Source: Bacillota bacterium (GTDB taxonomy: Bacteria; Bacillota; Clostridia; Acetivibrionales; JANLFN01). Taken from it: a stretch of 35,866 bases of DNA. Shown piece after piece: positions 8,192 to 17,958 of the stretch. The stretch covers positions 1 to 35,866 of the forward strand of contig JAUZPR010000019.1 in assembly GCA_030705825.1 (NCBI GenBank), in the 5' to 3' direction. The notes under the pieces are model-generated. The model worked only from the letters and a program-made list of their open reading frames with translations, ran no database searches and was not told the DNA's origin. Position numbers and translations under genes: made by a program. Each line of letters begins with the position of its first letter. Within the stretch, counting starts at the first letter, position 1.

Positions 8192-9550
8192 TTAATTTCT
8201 TGCCGCATGTATCGGTGCCGGTATCCTTCCGCCGCGTTTGATAAATGCGTCACTTTTGAATTTACTTACGGCCATAACCGGGCCCGAGCCAAGAAGACCG
8301 CCAAATTCAACAACATCCCCGATATCTTTCCCCGGTACGGGAATAATCCTGACAGCTGTAGTCTTATTGTTAATGACACCTATTGCAACCTCATCGGCTA
8401 TTATTGCAGAAATGGTTTCAGCACTCGCGCTTCCCGGAACAGCTATCATATCAAGCCCTACCGAGCATATACATGTCATGGCTTCCAGCTTTTCAAGAGA
8501 TAGTGCTCCCGACTTTACAGCATCTATCATACCGGCATCCTCACTGACAGGAATAAATGCTCCACTCAGGCCTCCTACGTAAGATGTAGCCATGGTTCCG
8601 CCCTTCTTCACCGCATCGTTCAATAAAGCCAGGGCTGCGGTAGTTCCGTGTGTACCGCATTTTTCAAGACCCATTTCCTCAAGTATGTGAGCTACACTGT
8701 CGCCTATTGCAGGTGTGGGGGCCAATGACAAATCAACAATTCCGAATGGGACACCAAGTCTCCGGGATGCCTCCTGTGCAACCAGCTGGCCCATACGTGT
8801 TATTTTAAAGGCAATATTTTTAATAGTTTCTGCCAGAATTCCAAAATCCGCGTCGGGAATTTTCTCAATGGCGCATTTCACAACACCGGGACCGCTTACT
8901 CCGACATTTATGACACATTCAGGTTCGCCTATACCATGGAAGGCACCTGCCATAAAAGGGTTATCCTCAGGAGCGTTTGAAAAGACCACCAGCTTGGCGC
9001 ACGCAAGTCCGCCCTTATCTGCAGTCAATTGTGCGGCCTGCTTGATTACCTGCCCCATTTCACGTACTGCATCCATGTTTATACCGGCCCTGGTAGTAGC
9101 GACGTTCACTGATGAACATACTTTGCCTGTTGTAGCCAAAGCTTCGGGAATTGAATTTATAAGCTTTTGGTCACCTGGTGTGTATCCTTTATGAACCAGA
9201 GCCGAGAATCCGCCTATGAAGTTGACTCCTACAGTGTCCGCAGCCTTTTCAAGAGTCCGGGCAAATTTGACATAATCGTTGGTATCACAGCTTTCAGCCA
9301 CCAGTGATATTGGAGTTACCGAAATTCTCTTATTTATTATGGGTATTCCGAACTCATTCTCTATATCCTCTCCTGTTTTGACAAGCTTGGAGGACAGCCT
9401 GGTTATTTTGTCATATATTTTTCTGCATGTCGTTTCAGTATCCGAATGGCAGCAATCCCGCAGTGAAATTCCCATTGTTATTGTCCTGATATCAAGATTT
9501 TCATCCTGTATCATTTTTATTGTCTCAATAATCTCAAAAGGATTAATCAT
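8192..9550 (-). CDS. UPF0210 family protein (PFL family)
   Basis: This 452-residue protein has the full length and the typical opening of the UPF0210 family ([26 protein letters not shown]). Conserved blocks include [30 protein letters not shown] and the C-terminal [13 protein letters not shown]. The family is distantly related to glycyl-radical enzymes but lacks a proven activity. It is soluble, with no signal peptide. Upstream, after only 8 bases, lies the ACT-domain partner. This pair is conserved across many Firmicutes and archaea, which implies a shared, perhaps amino-acid-linked, role. An ATG start is used, with AGGAGGAAGT close upstream. Confidence 0.9.
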   Translation of the reverse strand: MINPFEIIETIKMIQDENLDIRTITMGISLRDCCHSDTETTCRKIYDKITRLSSKLVKTGEDIENEFGIPIINKRISVTPISLVAESCDTNDYVKFARTLEKAADTVGVNFIGGFSALVHKGYTPGDQKLINSIPEALATTGKVCSSVNVATTRAGINMDAVREMGQVIKQAAQLTADKGGLACAKLVVFSNAPEDNPFMAGAFHGIGEPECVINVGVSGPGVVKCAIEKIPDADFGILAETIKNIAFKITRMGQLVAQEASRRLGVPFGIVDLSLAPTPAIGDSVAHILEEMGLEKCGTHGTTAALALLNDAVKKGGTMATSYVGGLSGAFIPVSEDAGMIDAVKSGALSLEKLEAMTCICSVGLDMIAVPGSASAETISAIIADEVAIGVINNKTTAVRIIPVPGKDIGDVVEFGGLLGSGPVMAVSKFKSDAFIKRGGRIPAPIHAARN

Positions 9551-9558
9551 ACTTCCTC

Positions 9559-9834
9559 CTATATTCTGTGCATGGAATTGAATATCTCTTCGCGCTGTAT
9601 CCTTATTGAAACACCCAATTCCTGACCTTTCCCGTCCAGAATTTCTCCAAGCTCATGAAAGCCAATGGACATGTTTGATGCGTCTATAACCATTATCATT
9701 GTAAATATGCCCTGCATTATTGTCTGGGATATATCCAGTATGTTAATATTACTGTTTGCAAGAATATTGCTTACACCCGCTATTATACCAACCCTGTCTG
9801 TACCTATAACTGTTAATACTGCTCTCATATACAT
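9559..9834 (-). CDS. UPF0237 ACT-domain protein
   Basis: This ~91-residue protein is a single ACT domain, a small ligand-binding regulatory fold ([38 protein letters not shown]). The track's longer start (9897) is unlikely. AGGAGGG lies just before ATG 9834 and about 10 bases before ATG 9828, and either could be used. The family is related to GcvR-like ACT regulators. It is immediately upstream of UPF0210 with 8 bases between them, so they form one transcript. The ligand is unknown; an amino acid is the usual type. Confidence 0.88.
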   Translation of the reverse strand: MYMRAVLTVIGTDRVGIIAGVSNILANSNINILDISQTIMQGIFTMIMVIDASNMSIGFHELGEILDGKGQELGVSIRIQREEIFNSMHRI

Positions 9835-10044
9835 TAACCCTCCTTTTGTTTTATTATACAGTTGATATAACCGGAGGGCAACCTGCAAATCTTTCATACC
9901 GCTTACCTTCCGAATTTACTTTTTAAGTGATATAATTTCATTGCTTTCGATTAAATTTAAAAAACTGGGAATACATAGAATATTAATAGCTATTTATTTA
10001 TCGGAAATGATATATATTTAATTAAGGTAAAGGAGAATTTACTT

Positions 10045-11439
10045 ATGGAAAATGTTGCAATCAGGGAACTTTTCAGGCAGCCGGGCAATTATACCGGCAA
10101 AAGGATAAAGGTTTCAGGTTGGGTCAGGACCATCAGAGACTCCAAAGTATTTGGTTTTATTGAGTTGAATGACGGATCCTTTTTTAAGAATCTGCAAATT
10201 GTATTTGAGGAAAATGTTATAGAAAACTTTAAGGATATCGTAAAGCTTACCGTAAGCTCAGCTATAATAGCCGAAGGACAGCTGGTTGAAACACCGTCTG
10301 CCAAACAACCTTTTGAACTCAAAGCTTCCGAAATAGAAATAGAAGGATTATGTTCAGCTGACTATCCTCTTCAGAAGAAAAGGCACTCTTTTGAATTTCT
10401 TAGGGAAATAGCTCATTTGAGACCCCGTACAAATACTTTCTCCGCAGTATTCAGGCTACGTTCCGTTGTTGCCTATGCCATCCACAAGTATTTTCAGGAA
10501 AAGAATTTTGTTTACGTGCATACTCCCATAATAACTGCAAGTGATTGCGAGGGCGCAGGTGAGATGTTCAGGGTAACTACACTGGATGTTGAAGCTCCTG
10601 AAAGGGATGAACAGGGTAAAATAGATTTTTCCAAGGACTTCTTCTGCAAGCCTGCAAACCTAACCGTAAGCGGACAGTTGTCAGCTGAGACCTACTGTAT
10701 GGCTTTCAGAAATGTATATACCTTCGGACCTACCTTCAGAGCCGAGAATTCCAATACAGCAAGGCACGCAGCCGAATTCTGGATGGTGGAACCTGAAATT
10801 GCTTTTGCAGATCTTAAGGATGATATGATGCTTGCTGAAGATATGCTCAAGTATGTTATAAATTATGTACTTGAAAATGCCCCGGAGGAGATTGAGTTTT
10901 TCAACAGCTATGTGGACAAGGGATTGCTGGAGAGGCTTACAGGCATAGTAAATTCCGATTTCGGTCATGTTACATATACCGAAGCTGTAAAACTGCTTGA
11001 AAAAGTAAAGGACCGGTTTGAATACCCGGTAAAATGGGGAGGTGACCTGCAGACTGAGCATGAGAGGTATATTACCGAAGAAATATTTAAAAAACCTGTT
11101 TTTGTCACCGATTATCCAAAGGATATTAAAGCCTTTTATATGAGAATGAATGACGACAACAGGACTGCGGCTGCGATGGATCTTCTTGTACCGGGTGTGG
11201 GTGAAATCATAGGAGGCAGTCAGAGGGAAGAAAGGCTTGACATGCTTGAAAAAAGAATGGAAGAACTGGGTCTTAAAAAGGATGATTACTGGTGGTATCT
11301 TGATCTGAGAAAGTACGGCGGTACAAGGCATGCCGGTTTTGGGCTCGGTTTTGAGAGGGCAATTATGTACCTTTCCGGAATGACCAATATCAGAGATGTA
11401 ATTTCATTCCCCAGAACGGTTAAAAACGCTGAATTTTAA
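10045..11439 (+). CDS. asnS: Asparaginyl-tRNA synthetase
   Basis: This 464-residue class IIb aminoacyl-tRNA synthetase charges tRNA-Asn with asparagine in the cytoplasm. The N-terminal OB-fold anticodon-binding domain ([19 protein letters not shown], ~20-100) is followed by the catalytic core. The core has motif 2 ([20 protein letters not shown]) and motif 3 ([15 protein letters not shown]). The Asn-specific sequence and the absence of an AspRS insertion favour AsnS over AspS. The ATG has AAAGGAG about 8 bases upstream. It is a single-gene unit: a strong terminator follows 18 bases after the stop. I saw no T-box in the short upstream region, but TGATATAAT at 9927-9935 is a possible extended -10. 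Confidence 0.96.
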   Translation: MENVAIRELFRQPGNYTGKRIKVSGWVRTIRDSKVFGFIELNDGSFFKNLQIVFEENVIENFKDIVKLTVSSAIIAEGQLVETPSAKQPFELKASEIEIEGLCSADYPLQKKRHSFEFLREIAHLRPRTNTFSAVFRLRSVVAYAIHKYFQEKNFVYVHTPIITASDCEGAGEMFRVTTLDVEAPERDEQGKIDFSKDFFCKPANLTVSGQLSAETYCMAFRNVYTFGPTFRAENSNTARHAAEFWMVEPEIAFADLKDDMMLAEDMLKYVINYVLENAPEEIEFFNSYVDKGLLERLTGIVNSDFGHVTYTEAVKLLEKVKDRFEYPVKWGGDLQTEHERYITEEIFKKPVFVTDYPKDIKAFYMRMNDDNRTAAAMDLLVPGVGEIIGGSQREERLDMLEKRMEELGLKKDDYWWYLDLRKYGGTRHAGFGLGFERAIMYLSGMTNIRDVISFPRTVKNAEF

Positions 11440-11456
11440 TATGTAATAGCGATATA

Positions 11457-11489
11457 AGCCAGGGTTAGTAAACCCTGGCTTTTTCTTTT
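11457..11489 (+). terminator. Intrinsic terminator after asnS
   Basis: A 10-bp perfect stem, AGCCAGGGTT with AACCCTGGCT, has a 4-base loop (AGTA) and is followed by TTTTCTTTT. It is a textbook rho-independent terminator. Confidence 0.95.
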
Positions 11490-11524
11490 GTAGTGATAAC
11501 AAGCTTTAGCAGATCTGCCATGTA

Positions 11525-11552
11525 TTAACATAAGTTTTTTTTATTGTATACA
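11525..11552 (+). promoter_or_regulatory. Putative permease promoter with TTGTATACAA palindrome
   Basis: TTAACA (11525-11530) and TATACA (11547-11552) are 16 bases apart. The 10-bp palindrome TTGTATACAA (11544-11553) covers the -10, a position where a repressor could act. Its half-site TTGTAT recurs in the larger palindrome at 13102-13123. Confidence 0.4.
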
Positions 11553-11611
11553 AGAATAAGTTAATGCACATCATAAAACTACATAAAACATTGAAGAAAT
11601 GAGGAAATATT

Positions 11612-13018
11612 ATGTCTGATATATTTAAAACGAAGCCTATAGATGTGCTACTGAGGGAATCGAAAGGAGAAGGAGGGAAGGATAAGTCCTTAAGGAAAGT
11701 TCTGGGTTCATTTGAACTTACAATGCTGGGAATCGGGGCTATTATAGGAACCGGCATTTTTGTACTGACGGGCGTTGCAGCTGCAAAATACTCAGGACCT
11801 GCGCTGGTTTTATCATTTATAGTTGCTGGTGCTGCCTGTACTTTTGCAGCCTTGTGCTATGCTGAATTTGCAGCAATGGTTCCGGTAGCCGGCAGCGCTT
11901 ATACGTATGGGTATACTGCTTTGGGCGAGATATGGGCATGGATAATAGGATGGGATCTTATACTTGAATATACGGTTGCTATAGCAGCTGTTGCAATTGG
12001 CTGGTCAGGCTATATTGTCAGCCTTCTTCAATCAGCGGGAATAAATCTGCCCACTGCTTTGGTAAACCCCATTGGTGTAACCGGAGGATTCATTAACCTG
12101 CCCGCAATTATAATAATAGGATTAATTTCGGCACTGTTGATAAGAGGTGTCAAAGAGAGTGCTGCCATTAACAATATAATAGTCGCTATCAAGATTGCAG
12201 TAGTTCTGCTTTTTATTGCTATAGGAGCATTTCATATACATCCGTCCAACTGGAGTCCGTTTCTGCCTTTCGGCTGGAATGGCGTATTCCAGGGAGCTGC
12301 AATAATATTCTTTGCTTATATAGGCTTTGATGCCGTATCCACAGCAGCCGAGGAGGTAAAAAATCCACAGAAGGATCTTCCGAGGGGTATAATAGGCTCC
12401 CTTATTGTTTGCACCATTTTGTATATTGTCGTATCAGGTATACTTACCGGTATGGTTCCATACCTTAAATTCAAGAATACATCGGCACCTGTCGCATATG
12501 CGCTTCAACAGATAGGAATAAACTGGGGTTCGGCTCTTGTTTCGGTAGGAGCAGTTTGTGGTATTACTTCAGTTCTGCTTGTAATGACATTTGGACAGAC
12601 CAGGGTATTCTTTGCTATGTCCAGAGATGGTTTACTGCCCAAGGTCTTTGGAAAAGTACATCCTAAATTCGGAACACCGGCAAAAAGTACTTTAATGGTT
12701 GGTGCAGTAACAGCCCTTTTAGCCGGTTTTACACCTATTGCAGATGTAGCTGAGCTTACCAATATAGGAACACTTGCCGCATTTATAATTGTTTCCATTG
12801 CAGTTATCGTTTTAAGAAGGAAAAGGCCCGATTTGAAAAGAACGTTCCGGTGTCCTTGGACACCGGTTTTGCCGGCATTGTCGGTTGTGTTCTGTCTGTA
12901 CCTTATATATGTTCTGCCAACTGTAACCCATATAAGATTTGTAGTTTGGCTGATTGTTGGGTTGGCAGTATATTTCCTTTACAGCAAACATCACAGTGTA
13001 CTCACAGCAGGAAGATAA
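11612..13018 (+). CDS. APC-family amino acid permease
   Basis: This 468-residue membrane protein has about 12 hydrophobic segments. It carries the APC-family signature in TM1 (MLGIGAIIGTGIFVLTG) and the conserved stretch FFAYIGFDAVSTAAEEVKNP. This places it with cationic or broad-specificity amino-acid transporters of the YfnA/CAT type, which take up amino acids by proton symport. The exact substrate cannot be read. The ATG follows ATGAGGAAATATT. It is a single-gene unit with its own putative promoter. No clear terminator follows within 70 bases; the next transcription signal is the sRNA promoter at 13095. Confidence 0.9.
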   Translation: MSDIFKTKPIDVLLRESKGEGGKDKSLRKVLGSFELTMLGIGAIIGTGIFVLTGVAAAKYSGPALVLSFIVAGAACTFAALCYAEFAAMVPVAGSAYTYGYTALGEIWAWIIGWDLILEYTVAIAAVAIGWSGYIVSLLQSAGINLPTALVNPIGVTGGFINLPAIIIIGLISALLIRGVKESAAINNIIVAIKIAVVLLFIAIGAFHIHPSNWSPFLPFGWNGVFQGAAIIFFAYIGFDAVSTAAEEVKNPQKDLPRGIIGSLIVCTILYIVVSGILTGMVPYLKFKNTSAPVAYALQQIGINWGSALVSVGAVCGITSVLLVMTFGQTRVFFAMSRDGLLPKVFGKVHPKFGTPAKSTLMVGAVTALLAGFTPIADVAELTNIGTLAAFIIVSIAVIVLRRKRPDLKRTFRCPWTPVLPALSVVFCLYLIYVLPTVTHIRFVVWLIVGLAVYFLYSKHHSVLTAGR

Positions 13019-13094
13019 GTTAAAAGAACTGTTCGGAGTTTATAGTTCGGTGTTCAGGGTTTAAGGGTTAAGACTTCTATATCGGAAAAATTTA

Positions 13095-13123
13095 TTGACC
13101 AATTGTATTAAATTTAATACAAT
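13095..13123 (+). promoter_or_regulatory. Promoter with 22-bp perfect palindromic operator
   Basis: TTGACC (13095-13100) and TACAAT (13118-13123) are exactly 17 bases apart, a near-consensus sigma-A promoter. The spacer and -10 are one perfect palindrome, 13102-13123: ATTGTATTAAA then its reverse complement. A dimeric repressor bound there would exclude RNA polymerase. The regulator is unknown. Confidence 0.6.
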
Positions 13124-13129
13124 AATAAT

Positions 13130-13252
13130 ATAGAATTAAATATTTAAGTAATGGCGCTTAAGCTGCGGAATGGATTGCAGCATACTTGGTATCCACAGAG
13201 GTTCAAAGGCGTAACTTATCTGGTGACAGATAGGTTACGCCTTTATTTTTTT
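13130..13252 (+). ncRNA. Predicted small RNA (~125 nt) between permease and NTase genes
   Basis: The unit is bounded by the palindrome-bearing promoter at 13095-13123 and a very strong terminator at 13205-13252. Inside, GCTGC and GCAGC can pair around GGAATGGATT as a first small hairpin. A 38-codon frame starting at ATG 13152 has no ribosome site and would read into the terminator, so I do not call it a gene. I do not recognise the RNA as a known riboswitch (no T-box, SAM, c-di-GMP or preQ1 signature). It could be a free sRNA or a terminated leader of the NTase gene at 13341, whose start is about 90 bases beyond the terminator. Confidence 0.5.
13205..13252 (+). terminator. Strong intrinsic terminator of the predicted sRNA
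   Basis: AAAGGCGTAAC (13205-13215) pairs perfectly with GTTACGCCTTT (13234-13244). A G-T pair and five more base pairs extend the stem to 17 bp with a 6-base loop, and ATTTTTTT follows. It is the strongest hairpin in the window and would end transcription from 13095. Confidence 0.9.
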
Positions 13253-13340
13253 ATACCTGTAGTTTGAAGCCTATACATTAATTGCCTCGAAACTTTTGTT
13301 TGAACTTGGGGAATAACAAGGAGAGGGAGGAAATAAAACA

Positions 13341-13811
13341 ATGCTGGATATAAAAAAACTGTTAACCGATGCTGTTGATTTTTGTTCTTCTGCCAATAGA
13401 ACCGATTTAATATCAGAAAATAAGAGTGGCTTGCTAAAATCCCAGGACAGGATAGTTCACAGCAAATTCCGGTATTCAATAGCAAGGGATATTGCAAGCT
13501 ATATTATATTGAATTATGGATATATAGTTAAGAACATAAAATTGTATGGAAGTACTATGGAGTATAATGCGGGCAAATATTCAGACATTGATTTAATAAT
13601 ACATGTTGAATCTATGGGCAGGGAAATACGGGAAGACATTAAATCTATAGACAAATTACTGGTTGAAGGGTATTATTCAATGATTGAAGAAAATGATTCT
13701 CCGGAATATCTGATGGATGTCCAGATAATTGATGATGGGGACAGCAATATAAATCCTTCGGCTGCCTATCTGAAATATATCATGATGAATGATTCGGTAT
13801 TAGTAATGTAG
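13341..13811 (+). CDS. Minimal nucleotidyltransferase-domain protein (MNT-like)
   Basis: This 156-residue protein contains the nucleotidyltransferase signature GS-x10-DxD: G70-S71, then D82-I83-D84 (LYGSTMEYNAGKYSDIDLII). This is the pattern of minimal nucleotidyltransferases, including MntA antitoxins that AMPylate HEPN toxins. The ~60 residues before it are helical and not recognised. No HEPN partner with Rx4-6H is adjacent: upstream is the predicted sRNA, and downstream is an opposite-strand Cys-rich gene. The ATG has a long purine-rich site (GGAGAGGGAGG) about 10 bases upstream. The substrate is unknown; it could be an orphan antitoxin-like or a regulatory enzyme. Confidence 0.78.
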   Translation: MLDIKKLLTDAVDFCSSANRTDLISENKSGLLKSQDRIVHSKFRYSIARDIASYIILNYGYIVKNIKLYGSTMEYNAGKYSDIDLIIHVESMGREIREDIKSIDKLLVEGYYSMIEENDSPEYLMDVQIIDDGDSNINPSAAYLKYIMMNDSVLVM

Positions 13812-13860
13812 GATATGCCGGTTTTTGGACATAATTATCAAACCCTGAATATCATATGCT

Positions 13861-13926
13861 TTTCAGGTCTTAACATCCTGCATATGCAGAGCTACAGGGA
13901 AAAATTATAAAATTATAGACCTGAAA
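13861..13926. repeat. Stem-loop between converging genes
   Basis: TTTCAGGTCT (13861-13870) is mirrored by AGACCTGAAA (13917-13926), with 46 bases between. Inside is a second perfect 12-bp palindrome, CTGCATATGCAG (13878-13889). It lies between the NTase gene (plus) and the Cys-rich gene (minus) and could act as a two-way terminator. It has no classic T-run on the plus side. Confidence 0.5.
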
Positions 13927-13928
13927 TT

Positions 13929-14084
13929 TTATTCTTCCTGTTCGGAACAATAATACTCACAGCTTGTGCCGGAGTCGTGACAGGAACGCTGCTGTCCAAC
14001 CAGGGTACATAAATAGCAGCCGCTGTCCCCCAGATCTGAGAATGTTAGGTACTTGCACAAATAACAGCTATTATCAGTGTACAT
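13929..14084 (-). CDS. Small Cys-rich protein, 51 residues, unknown function
   Basis: This gene is too short for the ORF track. The minus strand has GGAGGGT, 5 bases, then ATG and an open frame of 51 codons ending in TAA. Seven Cys occur at residues 7, 10, 23, 26, 35, 42 and 46. The unit CYLC occurs twice (7-10 and 23-26), so the protein may bind zinc or another metal as a knuckle. There is no signal peptide or membrane segment. It follows glnA on the same strand after 109 bases. The excellent ribosome site and regular Cys spacing make it likely to be real. I do not recognise the family. Confidence 0.68.
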   Translation of the reverse strand: MYTDNSCYLCKYLTFSDLGDSGCYLCTLVGQQRSCHDSGTSCEYYCSEQEE

Positions 14085-14110
14085 GTTTAACCCTCCGTTG
14101 GGTTTGATTG

Positions 14111-14134
14111 GCTCCAGTCGCCATTGACTGAAGC
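14111..14134 (-). promoter_or_regulatory. Leader hairpin upstream of Cys-rich gene
   Basis: On the minus strand GCTTCAGTC pairs with GACTGGAGC (9 bp, one G-T) around a 6-base loop, 27 bases before the Cys-rich ATG. No T-run follows, so it is not a typical terminator. Just after it, AACCC and GGGTT can pair with the GGAGG ribosome site partly inside. Control of translation is possible but untested. Confidence 0.35.
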
Positions 14135-14193
14135 TTGCTGCAATGCTACATAAGATAATATATGAAAAAAATATAATTATATTTACAAAAAGG

Positions 14194-15528
14194 TCAATAA
14201 CGTAAAAGATACTGATCCAATTCCCAGGTTGTAATTATTTTTCTGTATTCATTCCATTCGGATGTTTTCGCTTCTATATACTTTTCAAATATATGTTCTC
14301 CGAGAACCTGCTTTACCATATCGCTTTTTTTCATACAACATACAGCTTCAATAAGAGTTTCGGGGAGCCTTAGAATTCCCAATTCATCTCTTTGGTCCTC
14401 GGTAAGCATATATATGTTTTTATCTACAGGAGCAGGAGGTGCGATTTTGTTTTTAATACCTTCAAGCCCGGCTGTAAGTATAACAGCAAGAGCAAGATAA
14501 GGATTACATGTTGAATCGGGTGATCGAAATTCTATTCTCACTCCGTCTCCCTTGACTGCAGGAATTCTGATAAGAGGACTCCTGTTTTTGGCCGACCATG
14601 CTATGTGGACAGGTGCTTCATGGCCGGGAATCAGTCTTTTGTAAGAATTGACTATAGGATTTGTAATTGCGGAAATACTGCGTGCATATTTCATAAGTCC
14701 GCCTATAAACCAGTAGGCTTCCTGACTTAAATGCAGTGGATTGCCGCTGTCATAAAAGGCATTTTTGCCGTTGCGTTCAAGTGAAAGATTTGTATGCATA
14801 CCTGATCCGCTGACTCCTGAAATGGGCTTTGGTATAAAAGTAGCATACAGGCCGTTGCGCTGAGCTACGGTTTTTACCACCTGCTTGAATGTCAGTATGC
14901 AATCAGCTACTTCCAGCGCATCTCTATATTTGAAATCTATTTCATGCTGGCCCGGAGCATTTTCGTGATGTGAAGCTTCTATTTCAAACCCCATATCTTC
15001 AAGAACGGCACTCATGTCACGTCTTGCATTTTCACCAAGGTCTACAGGCCCAAGGTCAAAATAGCCGGCATTGTCCTGGGTAATAGTTGTGGGTTCGCCT
15101 TTTTCGTCTACGTGGAACAGGAAAAATTCACATTCCGGTCCTACATTGAAGGAGTCAAAACCCATTTCATGCATCTTTTCCAAGGCTTTTTTAAGTACCA
15201 GCCTTGAATCTCCCTCAAAAAGATTTCCGTCAGGGGTTAGTATGTTGCATATCAATCTGGCGACTTTACCATTGTGGGCGCCCCATGGAAATATAAGAAA
15301 AGTATCCAAATCCGGACTTAAATACATATCTGATTCTTCTATCCTGACAAAACCATCAATGGAGGAACCGTCAAATGCACATGCGTTTTCAAGTGCCTTT
15401 TCCAGATGGTCTATAGTAACAACTACATTTTTCAATATACCGAAAATGTCGGAAAACTGAAGACATATGTACTTAACCCCGTTTTCAGTTGCAAGAGTGA
15501 TTATATCTTCCTTTTTGTACTTAGCCAA
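14194..15528 (-). CDS. glnA: Glutamine synthetase, type I
   Basis: This ~444-residue enzyme makes glutamine from glutamate, ammonium and ATP in the cytoplasm. Type I landmarks are visible: the N-terminal beta-grasp (CLQFSDIFGILKNV), the latch region DGSSIDGFVRIEESDM, the catalytic core motif HHENAPGQHEID and the ATP-binding NSYKRLIPGHEAP. The length suits the shorter GSI-alpha form of Firmicutes, which is feedback-inhibited rather than adenylylated. The track's GTG start overlaps the ribosome site. The TTG at 15528 (MAKYKKEDI) with AGGAG 8 bases upstream fits the family better. A weak promoter (TTGATA, 18 bases, TTAAAT) lies at 15610-15581. gdhA is next upstream on the same strand. Confidence 0.95.
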   Translation of the reverse strand: MAKYKKEDIITLATENGVKYICLQFSDIFGILKNVVVTIDHLEKALENACAFDGSSIDGFVRIEESDMYLSPDLDTFLIFPWGAHNGKVARLICNILTPDGNLFEGDSRLVLKKALEKMHEMGFDSFNVGPECEFFLFHVDEKGEPTTITQDNAGYFDLGPVDLGENARRDMSAVLEDMGFEIEASHHENAPGQHEIDFKYRDALEVADCILTFKQVVKTVAQRNGLYATFIPKPISGVSGSGMHTNLSLERNGKNAFYDSGNPLHLSQEAYWFIGGLMKYARSISAITNPIVNSYKRLIPGHEAPVHIAWSAKNRSPLIRIPAVKGDGVRIEFRSPDSTCNPYLALAVILTAGLEGIKNKIAPPAPVDKNIYMLTEDQRDELGILRLPETLIEAVCCMKKSDMVKQVLGEHIFEKYIEAKTSEWNEYRKIITTWELDQYLLRY

Positions 15529-15663
15529 AAAAAACACTCCTTTTAATTATGGTAATAGCGGAATACTTTATAAATCATATATTTAATCTCTATTAAGATA
15601 ATTTTATCAAAAATATACCCAATTATCTACCTGGCCAATAAAATTTGCCTTAAAACAGGACTG

Positions 15664-15691
15664 CCCCTGCGGTATTTTTGTTCCGCAGGGG
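15664..15691 (-). terminator. Hairpin between gdhA and glnA
   Basis: CCCCTGCGG and CCGCAGGGG form a 9-bp perfect stem with a 10-base loop, 56 bases after the gdhA stop. The following minus-strand bases (CAGTCCTGTTTT) hold only a delayed T-run. It probably stops most gdhA transcripts, with some read-through into glnA. Confidence 0.65.
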
Positions 15692-15746
15692 TAATATTCT
15701 AATGAGGATTTATACCCAGATTAAATTCAAGTCCTGTTATTGTATA

Positions 15747-17407
<1,661 letters not shown>

Positions 17408-17413
17408 AATGCA

Positions 17414-17442
17414 ATTATAGCAAATGGAAATTGCAAATGCAA
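17414..17442 (-). promoter_or_regulatory. gdhA promoter with extended -10
   Basis: On the minus strand TTGCAT (17442-17437), a 17-base spacer and TATAAT (17419-17414) preceded by TGC form a near-ideal extended -10 sigma-A promoter directed at gdhA. Confidence 0.65.
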
Positions 17443-17881
17443 GAGGGTAAGTTGACTAATTCGTAAATTATTTTTTGAATGTGGGACAAAAAGACTTAAC
17501 AATACTCCAAAGTGAGCCTCACAGCTGAGATTGAAGCCGATACTGCAAAATTACATTATATGTGAATAAAAATATATTATGCAGGAAAGCCAGAAACGAT
17601 ATTCATTTTTAAATATGTTTTTTTGTATATATGAAGAAATAAATAGAAAATATGAAATATTAATTAAAGAATTTATTCAATTTTTATGCTTATGTAAATT
17701 AGATTTTTCATATAAAACTATTCTTATAAACATTGCACCTAAAATATGATAAAATAACTGAGTCAAAAAGGAAATCCACCAGCCGATGGTTCTAATTTGC
17801 AGAAATTTGTCGGCCTTACAAGGCAGTTTTATATATGTTATTATATTGGTTAAGAAAATAATGATTGTACAATTTAAATCA
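17443..17881. other. AT-rich non-coding stretch upstream of SpoVB paralogue
   Basis: I see no convincing gene. A patch around 17510-17550 (GTGAGCCTCACAGCTGAGATT) is less AT-rich and reads like degraded coding DNA, but I cannot identify it. At 17782-17824, GCCGA/TCGGC and an overlapping GCCTT/AAGGC can form two competing small hairpins followed by AGTTTTATATA. This lies about 135 bases before the flippase gene. Confidence 0.4.
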
Positions 17882-17889
17882 AGGCTTTT

Positions 17890-17917
17890 TTGACCACACT
17901 AAAAAGTAATGTAGAAT
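17890..17917 (+). promoter_or_regulatory. Putative promoter of SpoVB paralogue
   Basis: TTGACC (17890-17895) and TAGAAT (17912-17917) are 16 bases apart, giving a leader of about 35 bases. An ATTGTACAAT palindrome lies just upstream, near 17865. I saw no clear sporulation-sigma promoter. Confidence 0.42.
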
Positions 17918-17958
17918 GGTTGATTGAAAATAAATTAGTATTTTTATAGGGGATATTT

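Noticed and set aside
9898-10044. Possible T-box riboswitch before asnS
   Set aside because: No T-box sequence (AGGGTGGNACCGCG) or antiterminator is present, and the leader is too short.
13152-13268. 38-codon frame inside the predicted sRNA
   Set aside because: No ribosome site precedes the ATG, and the frame reads through the terminator stem.
13243-13497. 84-aa minus-strand ORF
   Set aside because: It overlaps the sRNA terminator and the N-terminus of the MNT gene, and has no recognisable domain.
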